Counted from the first letter of the stretch, positions 35,942-45,789 are shown. The stretch is 64,000 nt of DNA from Ignavibacteria bacterium (GCA_026417135.1 JAOADV010000003.1:114255-178254); one strand, 5' to 3'. A program made the numbers and translations. Notes: generated from the sequence alone by a model not told the origin.

Positions 35942-36738
35942 CAGAAATTCTCTGTAACAATTGACCTAAAAATTTGAACCCAACACTCCCATTTACTTTT
36001 TCCTTCGGACTTAAAAAAACCTTTCTTAAAAGAAAATATATTTTTTCCCGCTAGGATATCCGAAAGAAGTTCAACTTGGTTTTTGGGATTAAAGTGAGAT
36101 TCATTTGCATCCTGATGTTCATTTTCTTCGCAAGCATAAAGATAAATATGCTTCTTACCTCTCAAATGTATCAGCCAATAATCCTCTGTCAGTTGAGGAA
36201 GAAAATCTAAAGGGGAATTAAAATAACAATTGTCGTCGAAGAAATACTTTGAATTTAAATCATCACAATACAACTTTCTGATGTCGAAAAAACCATCGAT
36301 AGATATTGTTCCATAAAAAAGGTCTGGCCTACGAAAAAATGAGTTCGAAGCAAAGAATCCAGCATCTCCACAACCAAAAGTTATAATCGGCATTGGATTT
36401 CCTGCAAGTTTATAGATAGTAGGAAGAACCTCGTCAATCAAAAATAAATTGTAACTTAAAAACAATGCTGAACGCGTTTGGGCATCTTTTTGGAAATCTT
36501 TCCAGATTCGATTTCCAATTGTAGGCACGAAAACGAACCGAAACATACCATTCGAAACCTTTTCCGAAACAGCCTCGACAAATTTCATATCGACATTTTC
36601 GTCAAATTGGTCGGATAAGCATGGAAATGTTAAAAGGATAAATCCATAATCCCCGAAAACTGGTAAATACAAGGTTTCATTTAAATGTTTGCTTTCGATT
36701 TTTATTATTTTTTGAGAATAGTTGTTATTTGTTGCCAT
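35941..36738 (-). CDS. Esterase-family protein lacking nucleophile (probable pseudoenzyme)
   Basis: About 265 residues from ATG 36738, which has GGAG at 36744-36747 five bases upstream; a TTG start at 36756 is less likely. The fold pattern matches the putative-esterase (Esterase-D-like) family: IESKHLNETLYLPVFGDYG at the front, VPTIGNRIWKDF, and FGCGDAGFFASNSFFRRPDL at the nucleophile elbow. In active relatives that elbow reads GCSxG, whereas here residue 124 is Gly, so the serine is absent. The terminal HDW-type motif with the catalytic His is SKW. It probably binds rather than hydrolyses. It lies in the operon between ribE and the S41 protease gene. Confidence 0.7.
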   Translation of the reverse strand: MATNNNYSQKIIKIESKHLNETLYLPVFGDYGFILLTFPCLSDQFDENVDMKFVEAVSEKVSNGMFRFVFVPTIGNRIWKDFQKDAQTRSALFLSYNLFLIDEVLPTIYKLAGNPMPIITFGCGDAGFFASNSFFRRPDLFYGTISIDGFFDIRKLYCDDLNSKYFFDDNCYFNSPLDFLPQLTEDYWLIHLRGKKHIYLYACEENEHQDANESHFNPKNQVELLSDILAGKNIFSFKKGFFKSEGKSKWECWVQIFRSIVTENF

Positions 36739-36752
36739 AATTGCTCCAATAT

Positions 36753-37394
36753 TCAATATGGTTGTTCGTAAAATTGTTGCAAAACACCACTTGTTCTAAC
36801 TTTTTCTTCTTTTGTTAAAGAATGAAGAATATATTTCCCGATAATATCGAACTCGAGGTTTACTATGTCGCCAACGTTCCGCTCTTTAAAATTTGTCTTT
36901 TCGAATGTATAAGGAATCACCGAGACCGAAAAAACATTACTTTTTACATTTATAATAGTAAAACTAATTCCATCAACAGCAATGGAGCCTTTATCGACAA
37001 CCAATTTAGTAAATTCTTCGGGAAATTCGAAATAAAAAAGCTTTCCGACCGTCTCGGGAACTATCTTAACGATTTTACCGGTCGTGTCGATATGCCCTTG
37101 AACAATGTGACCATTGAATCTATCTCCAACCTTTAACGCTCTTTCGAGATTGACAAGATTGCCTACATTTAACTTGGAAAGATTACTTCTCCTTAGAGTT
37201 TCTTCAACAACATCAACTTCGAAAAAGTCTCTACCTAAATTCACAACTGTAAGACAAACCCCATTGATAGCAACAGAAAAACCTTTTTCCAAACCATTCA
37301 AAATAGTTTGACAGTTAATAGAAAGTTTAGAAGCCATTCCAAATCTTTCTATTCGTCTAACTTTTCCGACTTCTTCAATAATTCCAGTAAACAT
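36753..37394 (-). CDS. ribE: Riboflavin synthase
   Basis: A 213-residue riboflavin synthase alpha chain with two lumazine-binding repeats. The first begins MFTGIIEEVGKV, and the second contains GHIVQGHIDTTGKI and SIAVDGISFTI. It dismutates two 6,7-dimethyl-8-ribityllumazine molecules into riboflavin. The length is standard. It starts one base after hpt. The rest of the riboflavin pathway is not in the window and no FMN riboswitch is seen here, as expected for a mid-operon gene. Confidence 0.97.
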   Translation of the reverse strand: MFTGIIEEVGKVRRIERFGMASKLSINCQTILNGLEKGFSVAINGVCLTVVNLGRDFFEVDVVEETLRRSNLSKLNVGNLVNLERALKVGDRFNGHIVQGHIDTTGKIVKIVPETVGKLFYFEFPEEFTKLVVDKGSIAVDGISFTIINVKSNVFSVSVIPYTFEKTNFKERNVGDIVNLEFDIIGKYILHSLTKEEKVRTSGVLQQFYEQPY

Positions 37395-37395
37395 T

Positions 37396-37959
37396 TTACT
37401 CTTCGCTTAAAACAAAAATGTCTTGGAGATTTCGACCAAATTCTGCAAAATCCAAGCCATAACCAACGACAAACTTCGAAGGAATTTCAAAACCTAAATA
37501 TTTCACATTAACATCTGTTTTCAAACTTTCGGGTTTAAGTAATAGACAAGCAATCTCGATAGAATTTGGATTCTTTCTTCTAAGAGCAGTAATTATCTCG
37601 TTGATTGTCAACCCAGTATCGATTATATCTTCAATAACAATTATATCCTTTCCTTCGAAATTACAATTCGGCAATTCAAAATCAACTTTACCAGAACTTT
37701 GCATTTCTTGCCCGTAACTTTTGGCCCTTATTGTTTCCAAGTTAACTGGAATACTGATATTCTTAATGAGTTCAACCCCAAAAAAAATTGCACCTCTTAG
37801 AACAATTAAAAACAAAGGGATTTTGTCGCGATAGTCATTTTCAATACATTTGGATAACTCAACGATTCTTCGTCGTATCTTTTCCCCATTAATTAGCGGG
37901 ACAAATTTACGACCTAAAATATAAACCTCATCTTCTCGAAATTGAATTTTGTCATTCAT
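37396..37959 (-). CDS. hpt: Hypoxanthine phosphoribosyltransferase
   Basis: A 187-residue purine-salvage enzyme converting hypoxanthine or guanine plus PRPP to IMP or GMP. LFLIVLRGAIFFGVELI is the early loop, IIVIEDIIDTGLTINEI is the PRPP-binding motif, and FVVGYGLDFAEFGR is the C-terminal substrate loop. It overlaps tilS by 8 bases, the same tilS-hpt arrangement found in many bacteria, where ftsH often follows; here ribE follows instead. Confidence 0.96.
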   Translation of the reverse strand: MNDKIQFREDEVYILGRKFVPLINGEKIRRRIVELSKCIENDYRDKIPLFLIVLRGAIFFGVELIKNISIPVNLETIRAKSYGQEMQSSGKVDFELPNCNFEGKDIIVIEDIIDTGLTINEIITALRRKNPNSIEIACLLLKPESLKTDVNVKYLGFEIPSKFVVGYGLDFAEFGRNLQDIFVLSEE

Positions 37960-39352
37960 CTTTATCTAAAAAAGTAACTTTTCCTTGCAAAACACGCTTA
38001 GTTCGATTAGTTACCTTGAAATTTTCGCTAATTCTTAACCCGACGACCCAAAAAATCTCGCCTTGGGAAACACAAATCGGTATCCTTCTTTTTTTATGTA
38101 ATGGAATTTTTTGATTGACAAAAAAATCACTTAGTTTTACAAAACTTTTTAATCCTAAAGGAACAAATTTATCTCCTTTTTTCCAATTTCTTATGACGAA
38201 TTGGTCAGCAATTTTATCGTAATCGAAAAATTCCACATTCGGGCAAGCTTTGAGTTCAACCGTCGCTATGGGTACTTCTTCGAATTCTAAAATCAAATTC
38301 TCCCAGCAAACATTTGAATTTTTTGTAGTTAAAATTTCTTTCTCGCTAAGATTCCACGACTCTTTTGGAAGAAAAGTCAAATTGCCTCTATCTTTTAATA
38401 TGACCAAGTCATCTCGGATTTTTAGATAACTTCCAGTTTCGGAATAAATTAAGTTTAGGATTGCTTGAATATTTTTATAGGAAAAAGGCTTTTTCTTAAA
38501 AATCTCGACAACAATATTTTCGATTACTTCAGATATTATGTATTTATCAATTTCACCAAATATGTGTATGGGTATCTTAATTTCGCCATTTTTATGAAAT
38601 TCTAAATGTTCGCCTATTATCCTTTTCGTTTCGGAACTAACAACTTCATAAGCTGCGCGAGCAATGTCGGTAAAATTGTTTAGAACTTGGACAATTTCGG
38701 GGTTGAACTCCTTTTCGAGAAAAGGAATCAACTTTAAACGAATTCTATTACGAAGAAAATCCAAAGAAAGATTTGATGAATCTTCTCTCCATCGTAGAGA
38801 AGATGAACGAGCATATAATTCAATTTCTTGCCTCGTAAACCATAAAAAGGGCCGAATTAAAGTGACCCTATCAATTAGCCTTTCTGATGCTATACCACGC
38901 AATCCACGTAAACCACAACCGCGAACGATATTCATAAGAACAGTTTCGGCTTGGTCGTTCATATTGTGTGCGGTAGCAATATATCGAGCACCGAATAAGT
39001 TTGCGACCTCGACGAAAAATTCATAACGAAGGATTCGTCCAGCCTCTTCTATGTTTATATTATTCGAAGTTGCATAGTTGCGGACATCTACCTCTTTACA
39101 AAAACAAGGTAAAGAATAACTCGAAGCCAATTCTTTTACAAACTCCTCATCTAAATCAGAATCTTGCCCACGAAGGCGATGATTGAGATGGGCAATTGCC
39201 AATTCGAGGTTTAAATTCTCTTTAACTTTCGAAAAAGAATCGAGCAAGGTAACTGAATCAATTCCCCCACTAACAGCTATAACCAATCGAGAATTTTCTT
39301 TCAGTAGAAATTCCTTTGCAAGAACTTGCGAAAATTTATCGATGAAGTTCAT
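37952..39352 (-). CDS. tilS: tRNA(Ile)-lysidine synthetase
   Basis: A 466-residue PP-loop ATPase that converts C34 of tRNA-Ile2 (anticodon CAU) to lysidine so that it reads AUA. LVIAVSGGIDSVTLLDS is the PP-loop; AHLNHRLRGQDSDLDEEFV, ATAHNMNDQAETVLMNIVRG and SNLSLDFLRNRIRLKLIPFL are family motifs; a TilS C-terminal domain ends the protein. The start is ATG 39352; the preceding TTG at 39355 is ignored. It is the first gene of a six-gene operon. Its likely substrate tRNA is encoded at 49925-49998. Confidence 0.96.
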   Translation of the reverse strand: MNFIDKFSQVLAKEFLLKENSRLVIAVSGGIDSVTLLDSFSKVKENLNLELAIAHLNHRLRGQDSDLDEEFVKELASSYSLPCFCKEVDVRNYATSNNINIEEAGRILRYEFFVEVANLFGARYIATAHNMNDQAETVLMNIVRGCGLRGLRGIASERLIDRVTLIRPFLWFTRQEIELYARSSSLRWREDSSNLSLDFLRNRIRLKLIPFLEKEFNPEIVQVLNNFTDIARAAYEVVSSETKRIIGEHLEFHKNGEIKIPIHIFGEIDKYIISEVIENIVVEIFKKKPFSYKNIQAILNLIYSETGSYLKIRDDLVILKDRGNLTFLPKESWNLSEKEILTTKNSNVCWENLILEFEEVPIATVELKACPNVEFFDYDKIADQFVIRNWKKGDKFVPLGLKSFVKLSDFFVNQKIPLHKKRRIPICVSQGEIFWVVGLRISENFKVTNRTKRVLQGKVTFLDKDE

Positions 39353-39469
39353 CAAAGTTGTATTTCACCATAGTGTAAGCAAATTACAAATTTTTCTTTT
39401 GCAAGAATATTTTATTAAGAAAGATTAGTTAGCTTATTTAACAGTTCCAGACCTCAAAAACTACTAATA

Positions 39470-42397
39470 TTACCTAATGACTATAAAAGGTTCCGATTTA
39501 ATGACACCAAGTGCTTCGGCTTGTAGAAAATAAACTCCCGAAGGAAGACCTTCCAAACTAAAAGTGAAAATCTGAGGACCCGCAAAACCGAACTTACCGA
39601 TTTCTTGTAAAACATTATTTCCAAACATATCTACAATTTTTAATGAAAATTTAGCGGGCGAAGGTAAAACAATTTCAACATTTAATTTATCTTTGGTCGG
39701 ATTAGGAGAAATGGCTATTTGGAAAGCATTAGAAAATCTTTCATATTCATCGACAAAGTTAATATCATCATCTATCCGTAAGTTATCTATATACCAACCA
39801 TCTTTGTTTTTCAAAGGATTAGTAATCAACGAGAATTTAATCAACACAGTATCATTTTCGTATTCTTTTAAGCTACGATTTTCAGTAAACCATCGACTCT
39901 CGGAAACATTATCTTTGAAATATTTCGAGCGTCGCATATCAATCCAAGCAATATTATCCCAACTTTTTCCAAAATCACGAGAAACACTTATCACCCCAAC
40001 ATCGCCAGAACTATCGATAATTGCAATCTCTTCGAAACTTAATGTAAGATTTGGAGCCTTTAGCACAACTGGTGCAAAGATGACATAATTTTCACTTTTT
40101 GGTTTGTAGTCGCCCTCAGGTGAATCAGTTAAAGAGTTTGGGGATGAAAAAGATACTCTATTTGTTAGTCCCCATATTCCAGCAGTTCCTTCAGTCAAAT
40201 AAGGTGTCAAATTATTAATTTCATCGAAATTTTCAGATAAAGAAAGCATTGGGGCACCAGAGTAAGCTAATACCTCATTTGAGAATTCACTCGGAGTTAA
40301 TTTATTAGCGCGTTTCCCAATCGAACGAATTTTTACTTTGTAAAACTTTTTAGTCGTTAGCGGAATTACCATCTGTTGAATAGCCCCGACGTTAAGTTTG
40401 TCCCTTTCTATTGTATGTAGTAAAGTAGTGTCCGAAAAGATTTGCAAAGCGTGATAATCGTGGAAAAAAGAACCATCAATATGTTCGCCGGGATTTCTCC
40501 AAGTCAATAAAATACCGTTTTCATCTGGTTTGACTTCCACAATTTCTGGTGCCTTAGGTTGAAGTGCTCCACCAGCAACACCAGTAACGCTTGCAAAGGG
40601 ACTTTCTAATCCATCGTTATCTACAACTTTCAATTTAAATGTAAAAGTTTCACCATCGACTAAATTGGTATAAGTATATTCTTGTATCCCTTTGTTAATC
40701 TCGGCAATTTTTTCATTATCCTTGTAAATCCAAATTGTAAAATTCTTTAATATACCTCCTAACTGATTTTCGGTTGGGTCTTTCCATTTCAACACTATTT
40801 TGTTCGGTTCCAAATAATTATTAACATAAGACAGATGTTCGACTGGTTTCGGAGCGGTTGTCAATATTGCGATATATGCATTATTTGTATAGAAAGTGCC
40901 CCGAGGTGCATTTGGCATCCAGAAACAAGGAATAAACTTCCCATCGAATGCTATGATCGACATATAATCGCCCCAATATCTACCTAACAATGGACCACCA
41001 GCATCAACAACAGCATTTGAGTGGTCCAAATACCAAGAATTTGGAGTTACCCTAATATTTTTCCAAGTATTACCTTCGTCGAAGGAAACAGCAACAAATA
41101 AATCGACCGCTTTATTTTCTGAGTCCATAGCAGAAGAATAATAAGAAACAGCAAGGATACCAGTTTTTGCATCGTAAGCAATTGCAGGGAAAAACATATC
41201 GTTTCGATAAGAATTATCATCGATTCTAATCTTACTTATCCAACTTTCTCCTCCATTAGTCGATTTTGCAAAATAAACACCATACTTGTTGTTTTCGTCC
41301 TTACCTGCTTGAACAATAAAAATCTTGTTCGGAGTATTACCAAGTGCGACATATGGATGAGAAGAAACTCTCATATTACCTTTATTTGGTAAAGCATTTC
41401 TTAAATTTACCCTTTCCCCACAAGTAACCACCGATTGGGCAAGCTTCGGGCTTGACCAAGCCCAAGAAACACCACCATTAGTCGATTTTTGAACAAGTAC
41501 GTTAGTATAGTTTCCTTGCTTGTTTTCCCAAATAACATATAAAGTTCCGTCACCTGCAACTATTGGCATAGGAGATTGGACACCACCTGTTCCAACACTT
41601 CCGGGTATTCGAGTAGTTGGAGAAAATTCTTCGCCGTTTTGCGAGTACGAAAAACCAATTGCACTCCCCAATGTTGGCGAAATTAAATACCAAGCTACAT
41701 AAACCCTATCCTTAAAAGGAGAATTTGGATTGGCATCGCAAGCTATAAAAGGTTTATCGTGGTTATCTTGGCTGGCCCCACCTCCAACCGAAAGACTAAC
41801 CGGAATAGGTTGTCCCCAAGTTTTACCACCATCAGTTGATTTATTTACAAAAACTCCTCCATCTTCGATTGAACCTTGGTCGCTGACTTGTGCAAAAATA
41901 TACGAATAGTATAAGTGCCCCTTTGAATCGAATGCAAGTCCAGGGTCCACATTTGTCAAACCGCCAGAAGACGGTGGGGACACAAACACATTCAAATTTG
42001 GAGGTGTAAGCGAAGTGCTCCAACTTTTTCCTCCATCGGTCGAATAATAAGCTGCCATTCTGTAACCACTGGACATAGTATTATATCGCATATCGTTTGA
42101 ACTTGCAACAATATGGTTTGGATTTGTTGGATGCCTAACAATAAAGGTCTCCGATTGACCTCCCCCAGAATTGATGATATTTATAATTTCAATCCCAGTT
42201 TGAGTTAAGATTCTATCGGGTCCTTTGTCGAATAATTCCTTAGGGAGTGAATCAATCGGTCGAAAAATATCAGACCAAGTAAGTTTCGTTGCGGATTCTA
42301 TATCCAAAATAGGCGACAAAATCCGATATTCGAATTGTGCACGAAGATGGAAAAGAACTAAAAAATTGATAACAAATAAAGTAAATATTCTCTTCAT
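39470..42397 (-). CDS. Secreted sialidase-like (BNR repeat) protein with FN3 domains and type IX sorting tail
   Basis: About 975 residues from ATG 42397 (MKRIFTLFVINFLVLF signal peptide); an upstream start at 42424 overlaps the promoter at 42424-42431. Six Asp-box motifs (S-x-D/N-x-G-x-x-W) occur: STDGGKSW, STDGGKTW, STNGGVSW, STNGGESW, SFDEGNTW and SRDFGKSW, the first five indicating a beta-propeller. Two FN3-like domains follow (about 520-720). A jelly-roll-like region precedes the classical type A sorting domain (AISPNPTKDKLNVEIVLPSP, LPSGVYFLQAE). No sialidase catalytic residues were confirmed, so enzymatic function is not claimed. Confidence 0.88.
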   Translation of the reverse strand: MKRIFTLFVINFLVLFHLRAQFEYRILSPILDIESATKLTWSDIFRPIDSLPKELFDKGPDRILTQTGIEIINIINSGGGQSETFIVRHPTNPNHIVASSNDMRYNTMSSGYRMAAYYSTDGGKSWSTSLTPPNLNVFVSPPSSGGLTNVDPGLAFDSKGHLYYSYIFAQVSDQGSIEDGGVFVNKSTDGGKTWGQPIPVSLSVGGGASQDNHDKPFIACDANPNSPFKDRVYVAWYLISPTLGSAIGFSYSQNGEEFSPTTRIPGSVGTGGVQSPMPIVAGDGTLYVIWENKQGNYTNVLVQKSTNGGVSWAWSSPKLAQSVVTCGERVNLRNALPNKGNMRVSSHPYVALGNTPNKIFIVQAGKDENNKYGVYFAKSTNGGESWISKIRIDDNSYRNDMFFPAIAYDAKTGILAVSYYSSAMDSENKAVDLFVAVSFDEGNTWKNIRVTPNSWYLDHSNAVVDAGGPLLGRYWGDYMSIIAFDGKFIPCFWMPNAPRGTFYTNNAYIAILTTAPKPVEHLSYVNNYLEPNKIVLKWKDPTENQLGGILKNFTIWIYKDNEKIAEINKGIQEYTYTNLVDGETFTFKLKVVDNDGLESPFASVTGVAGGALQPKAPEIVEVKPDENGILLTWRNPGEHIDGSFFHDYHALQIFSDTTLLHTIERDKLNVGAIQQMVIPLTTKKFYKVKIRSIGKRANKLTPSEFSNEVLAYSGAPMLSLSENFDEINNLTPYLTEGTAGIWGLTNRVSFSSPNSLTDSPEGDYKPKSENYVIFAPVVLKAPNLTLSFEEIAIIDSSGDVGVISVSRDFGKSWDNIAWIDMRRSKYFKDNVSESRWFTENRSLKEYENDTVLIKFSLITNPLKNKDGWYIDNLRIDDDINFVDEYERFSNAFQIAISPNPTKDKLNVEIVLPSPAKFSLKIVDMFGNNVLQEIGKFGFAGPQIFTFSLEGLPSGVYFLQAEALGVIKSEPFIVIR

Positions 42398-42423
42398 TGT
42401 AAATCTAACATTAATGTAACTCA

Positions 42424-42431
42424 CAAAATTA
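42424..42431 (-). promoter_or_regulatory. -7 promoter element (TAATTTTG) of the BNR-protein gene
   Basis: Minus-strand TAATTTTG, 26 bases before ATG 42397. It overlaps the longer alternative start and so decides for the shorter one. Confidence 0.55.
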
Positions 42432-42480
42432 ACAAAAGATAGGGGAAAGATATAATTAATAAAATTAGCTACAAGAACAA

Positions 42481-43116
42481 CTACCGATAAAGTCTGTTTT
42501 CAATTATATAATTTTCAACTTCTCTGGTCAACAAATAACTACAATTCAAGCCCAACTTGATTCTCTTTCTTATATCGCTTGAGCTAATTTCAATTAGGGG
42601 ACAATTTAGAATATTAATTTTTTCTTCAAAATCTAAGTTAAGGGAATCATTCTGAATATTTTTATTTAGGTAACTTAACAAATAATTTTTGGAGATAAAA
42701 GAAAGGGGTCGATTTGCAACTACTAAATTTACATTTTCAACAATATAAAGCCAATTTTTCCATTGAGCGAACTTAAGAGCTTGGTCGCTACCTATTAGTA
42801 AAAATATTTTAGAATTGGGAAAACTATTGCGGAAATAAGCCACTGTTTCGTAAGTATATGAAATTTCTCCCCTATTTATCTCGAACTCCTCTAATTCAAA
42901 CTTTGGATTGCCCGATATTGCAATTCTAATCATATTTTTTCGGTGCTCGGGAGTTGCAAGTTCCTCATCGGTTGATTTTAAAGGTGGGAGATAATTTGGA
43001 ACAAAAAAACATTTGTTTAAATCGTATTCTTCGACAAAAAATGTTGCAATAACAAGATGTGCGATATGTATAGGATTAAAAGTTCCGCCAAATATTCCAA
43101 GAGAATGCTCTGCCAT
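42481..43116 (-). CDS. nadD: Nicotinate-nucleotide adenylyltransferase
   Basis: A 211-residue NadD, which adenylates nicotinic acid mononucleotide in NAD synthesis. The nucleotidyltransferase motif is GIFGGTFNPIHIAHL; FVPNYLPPLK, LLIGSDQALKFAQWKNW and the ISxTxIR-like ISSSDIRKRI are in their usual order. The length is standard. It begins 2 bases after the HAD gene, so it is the second gene of a two-gene operon. Confidence 0.95.
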   Translation of the reverse strand: MAEHSLGIFGGTFNPIHIAHLVIATFFVEEYDLNKCFFVPNYLPPLKSTDEELATPEHRKNMIRIAISGNPKFELEEFEINRGEISYTYETVAYFRNSFPNSKIFLLIGSDQALKFAQWKNWLYIVENVNLVVANRPLSFISKNYLLSYLNKNIQNDSLNLDFEEKINILNCPLIEISSSDIRKRIKLGLNCSYLLTREVENYIIENRLYR

Positions 43117-43118
43117 AA

Positions 43119-43868
43119 TTAATTCTCAAGATTCGAGATAATCTTGGGAATATCTTTCCAACAAGTAACTATAAAATCGGCAATAGAATGCAACTCTGCG
43201 TCTTCGTTCATAAAATCAAGATGATTGCCAATAAAACGAATAGCTTTCATTTTTAAATTCTTAGCCCCGATAATGTCCGTTTCTTCGATATCTCCGATAT
43301 GCAAGGCTTGTTCGGGGGGACAATCGAATTGCTCCAATATTGTCATATATGCTTTTGGATTTGGTTTTGCAACGCCAGTTTCGTTCGAAAAGGAAAAAGC
43401 AGAGAAATATTCAAAAATTCCAACTTTACGTAATAACTCTCTTAATATAATTCCCGGAGAAAATCCAGTATCCGATACAATTCCCAAAAAAAACTTTTCT
43501 TTGAGTATTTTCAAAGAATCCTCGACACCTTCAATAAGCTTCGGTGGATAATCCAAAATACTATGCTCAAAGATGTAAACAAGTCTGTGCATCAAATCCT
43601 CATCGTACGGAGCATTAAAATACTTCCAGAAAAAATCAATTGCTTGGGCGGCGGAAATAGTCCTTTGCTCATTTTTCCAAATGGTATTAAAATAATCCCA
43701 AGCTTCGGCCATAGCTTTTTCGTACTCCTCGTCGGAAACTCTTAAACCAAGTGTTTCTAAACTCTTTTTTAACTCTGAAATTCTATAATGATTCCTTTCC
43801 AATCCGTTGGAGGAATCGAACAAAGTGTTCCAAAAATCAATAGTAATTACTTTGATTCGTTTACTCAT
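43119..43868 (-). CDS. HAD-superfamily hydrolase
   Basis: About 249 residues from ATG 43868 (MSKRIKVITIDFWNTLFD); a longer frame reaching 43985 would run into uvrC and its promoter region. Motif I is IDFWNTL, motif II GIVSDTG, motif III the Lys of AKPNPKAY, and motif IV HIGDIEETDIIGAKNL. The cap is helical. Family members are small-molecule phosphatases; the location directly upstream of nadD suggests a nucleotide or NAD-metabolite role, but that is inference. A -7 element TAAGTTTG lies upstream. Confidence 0.87.
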   Translation of the reverse strand: MSKRIKVITIDFWNTLFDSSNGLERNHYRISELKKSLETLGLRVSDEEYEKAMAEAWDYFNTIWKNEQRTISAAQAIDFFWKYFNAPYDEDLMHRLVYIFEHSILDYPPKLIEGVEDSLKILKEKFFLGIVSDTGFSPGIILRELLRKVGIFEYFSAFSFSNETGVAKPNPKAYMTILEQFDCPPEQALHIGDIEETDIIGAKNLKMKAIRFIGNHLDFMNEDAELHSIADFIVTCWKDIPKIISNLEN

Positions 43869-43900
43869 TAAACTTCGAAAATTTAATAAATTAATATTTT

Positions 43901-43908
43901 CAAACTTA
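43901..43908 (-). promoter_or_regulatory. -7 promoter element (TAAGTTTG) of HAD-nadD
   Basis: Minus-strand TAAGTTTG matches TAnnTTTG, 32 bases before ATG 43868. It supports the short HAD start. Confidence 0.45.
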
Positions 43909-43935
43909 ATATAATTCTTATGAATTGACAAATAA

Positions 43936-45783
43936 ATGAACCAAGTTGAGTTTATCGAATCGCTTCCAGTAGAATTCAGAGACAAATTAAGAAATTTACC
44001 AAATAAGCCGGGGGTTTATCTTTACAAAGACAAATCTGGAAAAGTAATTTACATCGGTAAAGCTTCAAAATTAAGGCATAGGGTCTATTCCTACTTTCAA
44101 TCTAGTAAGCACCACGATGCAAAAACCAACGCATTGCTACGACACATTGCAGATTTGGATTTCATACTTACACATACCGAAGCCGAAGCATTAATACTCG
44201 AAGATACTTTAGTCAAGCGATACAAGCCAAGATACAATGTTATGCTACGGGACGACAAAACATACCCATTCATACGAATAACCAACGAAGAATATCCAAG
44301 AATTTTCTCCACAAGAAAAATTGTTAGGGACGGTTCAAAGTATTTCGGACCATTCACCGACGCAAAGGCAATGAAAAGATTAATAAAGCTAATTAGGTCA
44401 ATTTTCAAATTAAGGAGTTGTAAATTAAAATTAACAGAAGAATCCATAGCACAACGGAAATTCAAACTTTGCTTGGACTATCAAATAAAAAAATGCGAAG
44501 CCCCTTGCGAAGGATTGATTTCTAAAACAAAGTATTTGGAAGATGTTGCAAATGCAATTCGAGTAATCAATGGAAAGAGCTTGGAAGTTGAAAAAATCCT
44601 TTACGAAAAAATGGAAGATGCCGCAAACAATTTAGATTTCGAACAAGCTGCCTACTATCGAAATCAATATTTTCTCTTAAAAGAATTTTCATCGACACAA
44701 AAAATTGCTTCGACGGAACTTATCGATAGAGATGTTTTCGGCTTCGCAGAACAAGATAACTTGGTTTGCATTTGGATATTTAATATCCGCGAAGGTAAAC
44801 TAATCAATAAACGACACTTCATTTTGAAAAACAAATTTGGTCTTTCGCCCCAAAAAATATTACAAATGGCATTAGAGAAATGGTATATTGAAAATGAATT
44901 CATTCCCGATGAAATTCTTTTACCTTTCGAACCCGAAGAGATGGAATTTATTCATTCTTATTTAGACGAACGTAAAAAGAAACATCTTTCGATACATATA
45001 CCAAAAGTAGGCGATAAGAAAAAACTTGTGAAATTAGCAAACGAAAATGCTGAATTTCAAATCAAAGAATACACGCTCACATTAATGAAAAAGGATGCTG
45101 AACTTCCCAAAAGAATTTTGGATATGCAAAAGGATTTGCAATTGGAACGCCCCCCACGGAAAATTGAATGTTTCGACAATTCGCATATTCAAGGCTCGGA
45201 GCTTGTTTCTTCTGTTGTTGTGTTTAAAAATGGGAAACCAGCAAAAAGCGAATACCGAAAATATAAAATTAAAACCGTAGCAAAAAGCGACGATTTTTTG
45301 GCAATCCGCGAAGTTGTTTTTCGTAGATATAAAAGATTGCTCGACGAAGCGAAAGAACTTCCCGATTTAATAATAATTGATGGTGGAAAGGGGCATTTAA
45401 ACGAGGCTATTGATGTATTGAAAGAACTTAATATCTTCGATAAAGTATCTATAATTTCTATTGCAAAAAAATTGGAACAAATCTATAAACCAAATATCAA
45501 AGAACCAATTACTTTGGCAAAGACTTCTGCAACCTTGCAAATGATTCAGCAAATCCGCGACGAAGCCCATCGATTTGCAATAACTTATCACCGATTGCTT
45601 AGGAAAAAGAGAACCATCGAAACAGAATTACTAAATATCGAAGGGATTGGAGAAAAAACAGCGAATAAACTTTTGAAAACCTTTGGCTCCGTAAAACAGA
45701 TAAAAGAAAGTAGCGAGGCGGAAATTGCCAAAATTGTAGGAAACAAGATTGCAAAACGAATTTTGGAATATTTTAATTCTTAG
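43936..45783 (+). CDS. uvrC: UvrABC system protein C
   Basis: A 615-residue excinuclease subunit making both incisions around DNA lesions. The GIY-YIG nuclease domain is at about 22-100 (NKPGVYLYKDKSGKVIYIGK). A Cys-containing region and the UVR motif for UvrB binding follow (LEVEKILYEKMEDAANNLDF, EQAAYYR), then the RNase H-like endonuclease domain (IECFDNSHIQGSELVSSVVV, DLIIIDGGKGHL) and a C-terminal helix-hairpin-helix pair (NIEGIGEKTANKLLKTFGS). The length is typical. It is divergent from HAD-nadD and ends 6 bases before the convergent parB. Confidence 0.97.
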   Translation: MNQVEFIESLPVEFRDKLRNLPNKPGVYLYKDKSGKVIYIGKASKLRHRVYSYFQSSKHHDAKTNALLRHIADLDFILTHTEAEALILEDTLVKRYKPRYNVMLRDDKTYPFIRITNEEYPRIFSTRKIVRDGSKYFGPFTDAKAMKRLIKLIRSIFKLRSCKLKLTEESIAQRKFKLCLDYQIKKCEAPCEGLISKTKYLEDVANAIRVINGKSLEVEKILYEKMEDAANNLDFEQAAYYRNQYFLLKEFSSTQKIASTELIDRDVFGFAEQDNLVCIWIFNIREGKLINKRHFILKNKFGLSPQKILQMALEKWYIENEFIPDEILLPFEPEEMEFIHSYLDERKKKHLSIHIPKVGDKKKLVKLANENAEFQIKEYTLTLMKKDAELPKRILDMQKDLQLERPPRKIECFDNSHIQGSELVSSVVVFKNGKPAKSEYRKYKIKTVAKSDDFLAIREVVFRRYKRLLDEAKELPDLIIIDGGKGHLNEAIDVLKELNIFDKVSIISIAKKLEQIYKPNIKEPITLAKTSATLQMIQQIRDEAHRFAITYHRLLRKKRTIETELLNIEGIGEKTANKLLKTFGSVKQIKESSEAEIAKIVGNKIAKRILEYFNS

Positions 45784-45789
45784 ATAAAA

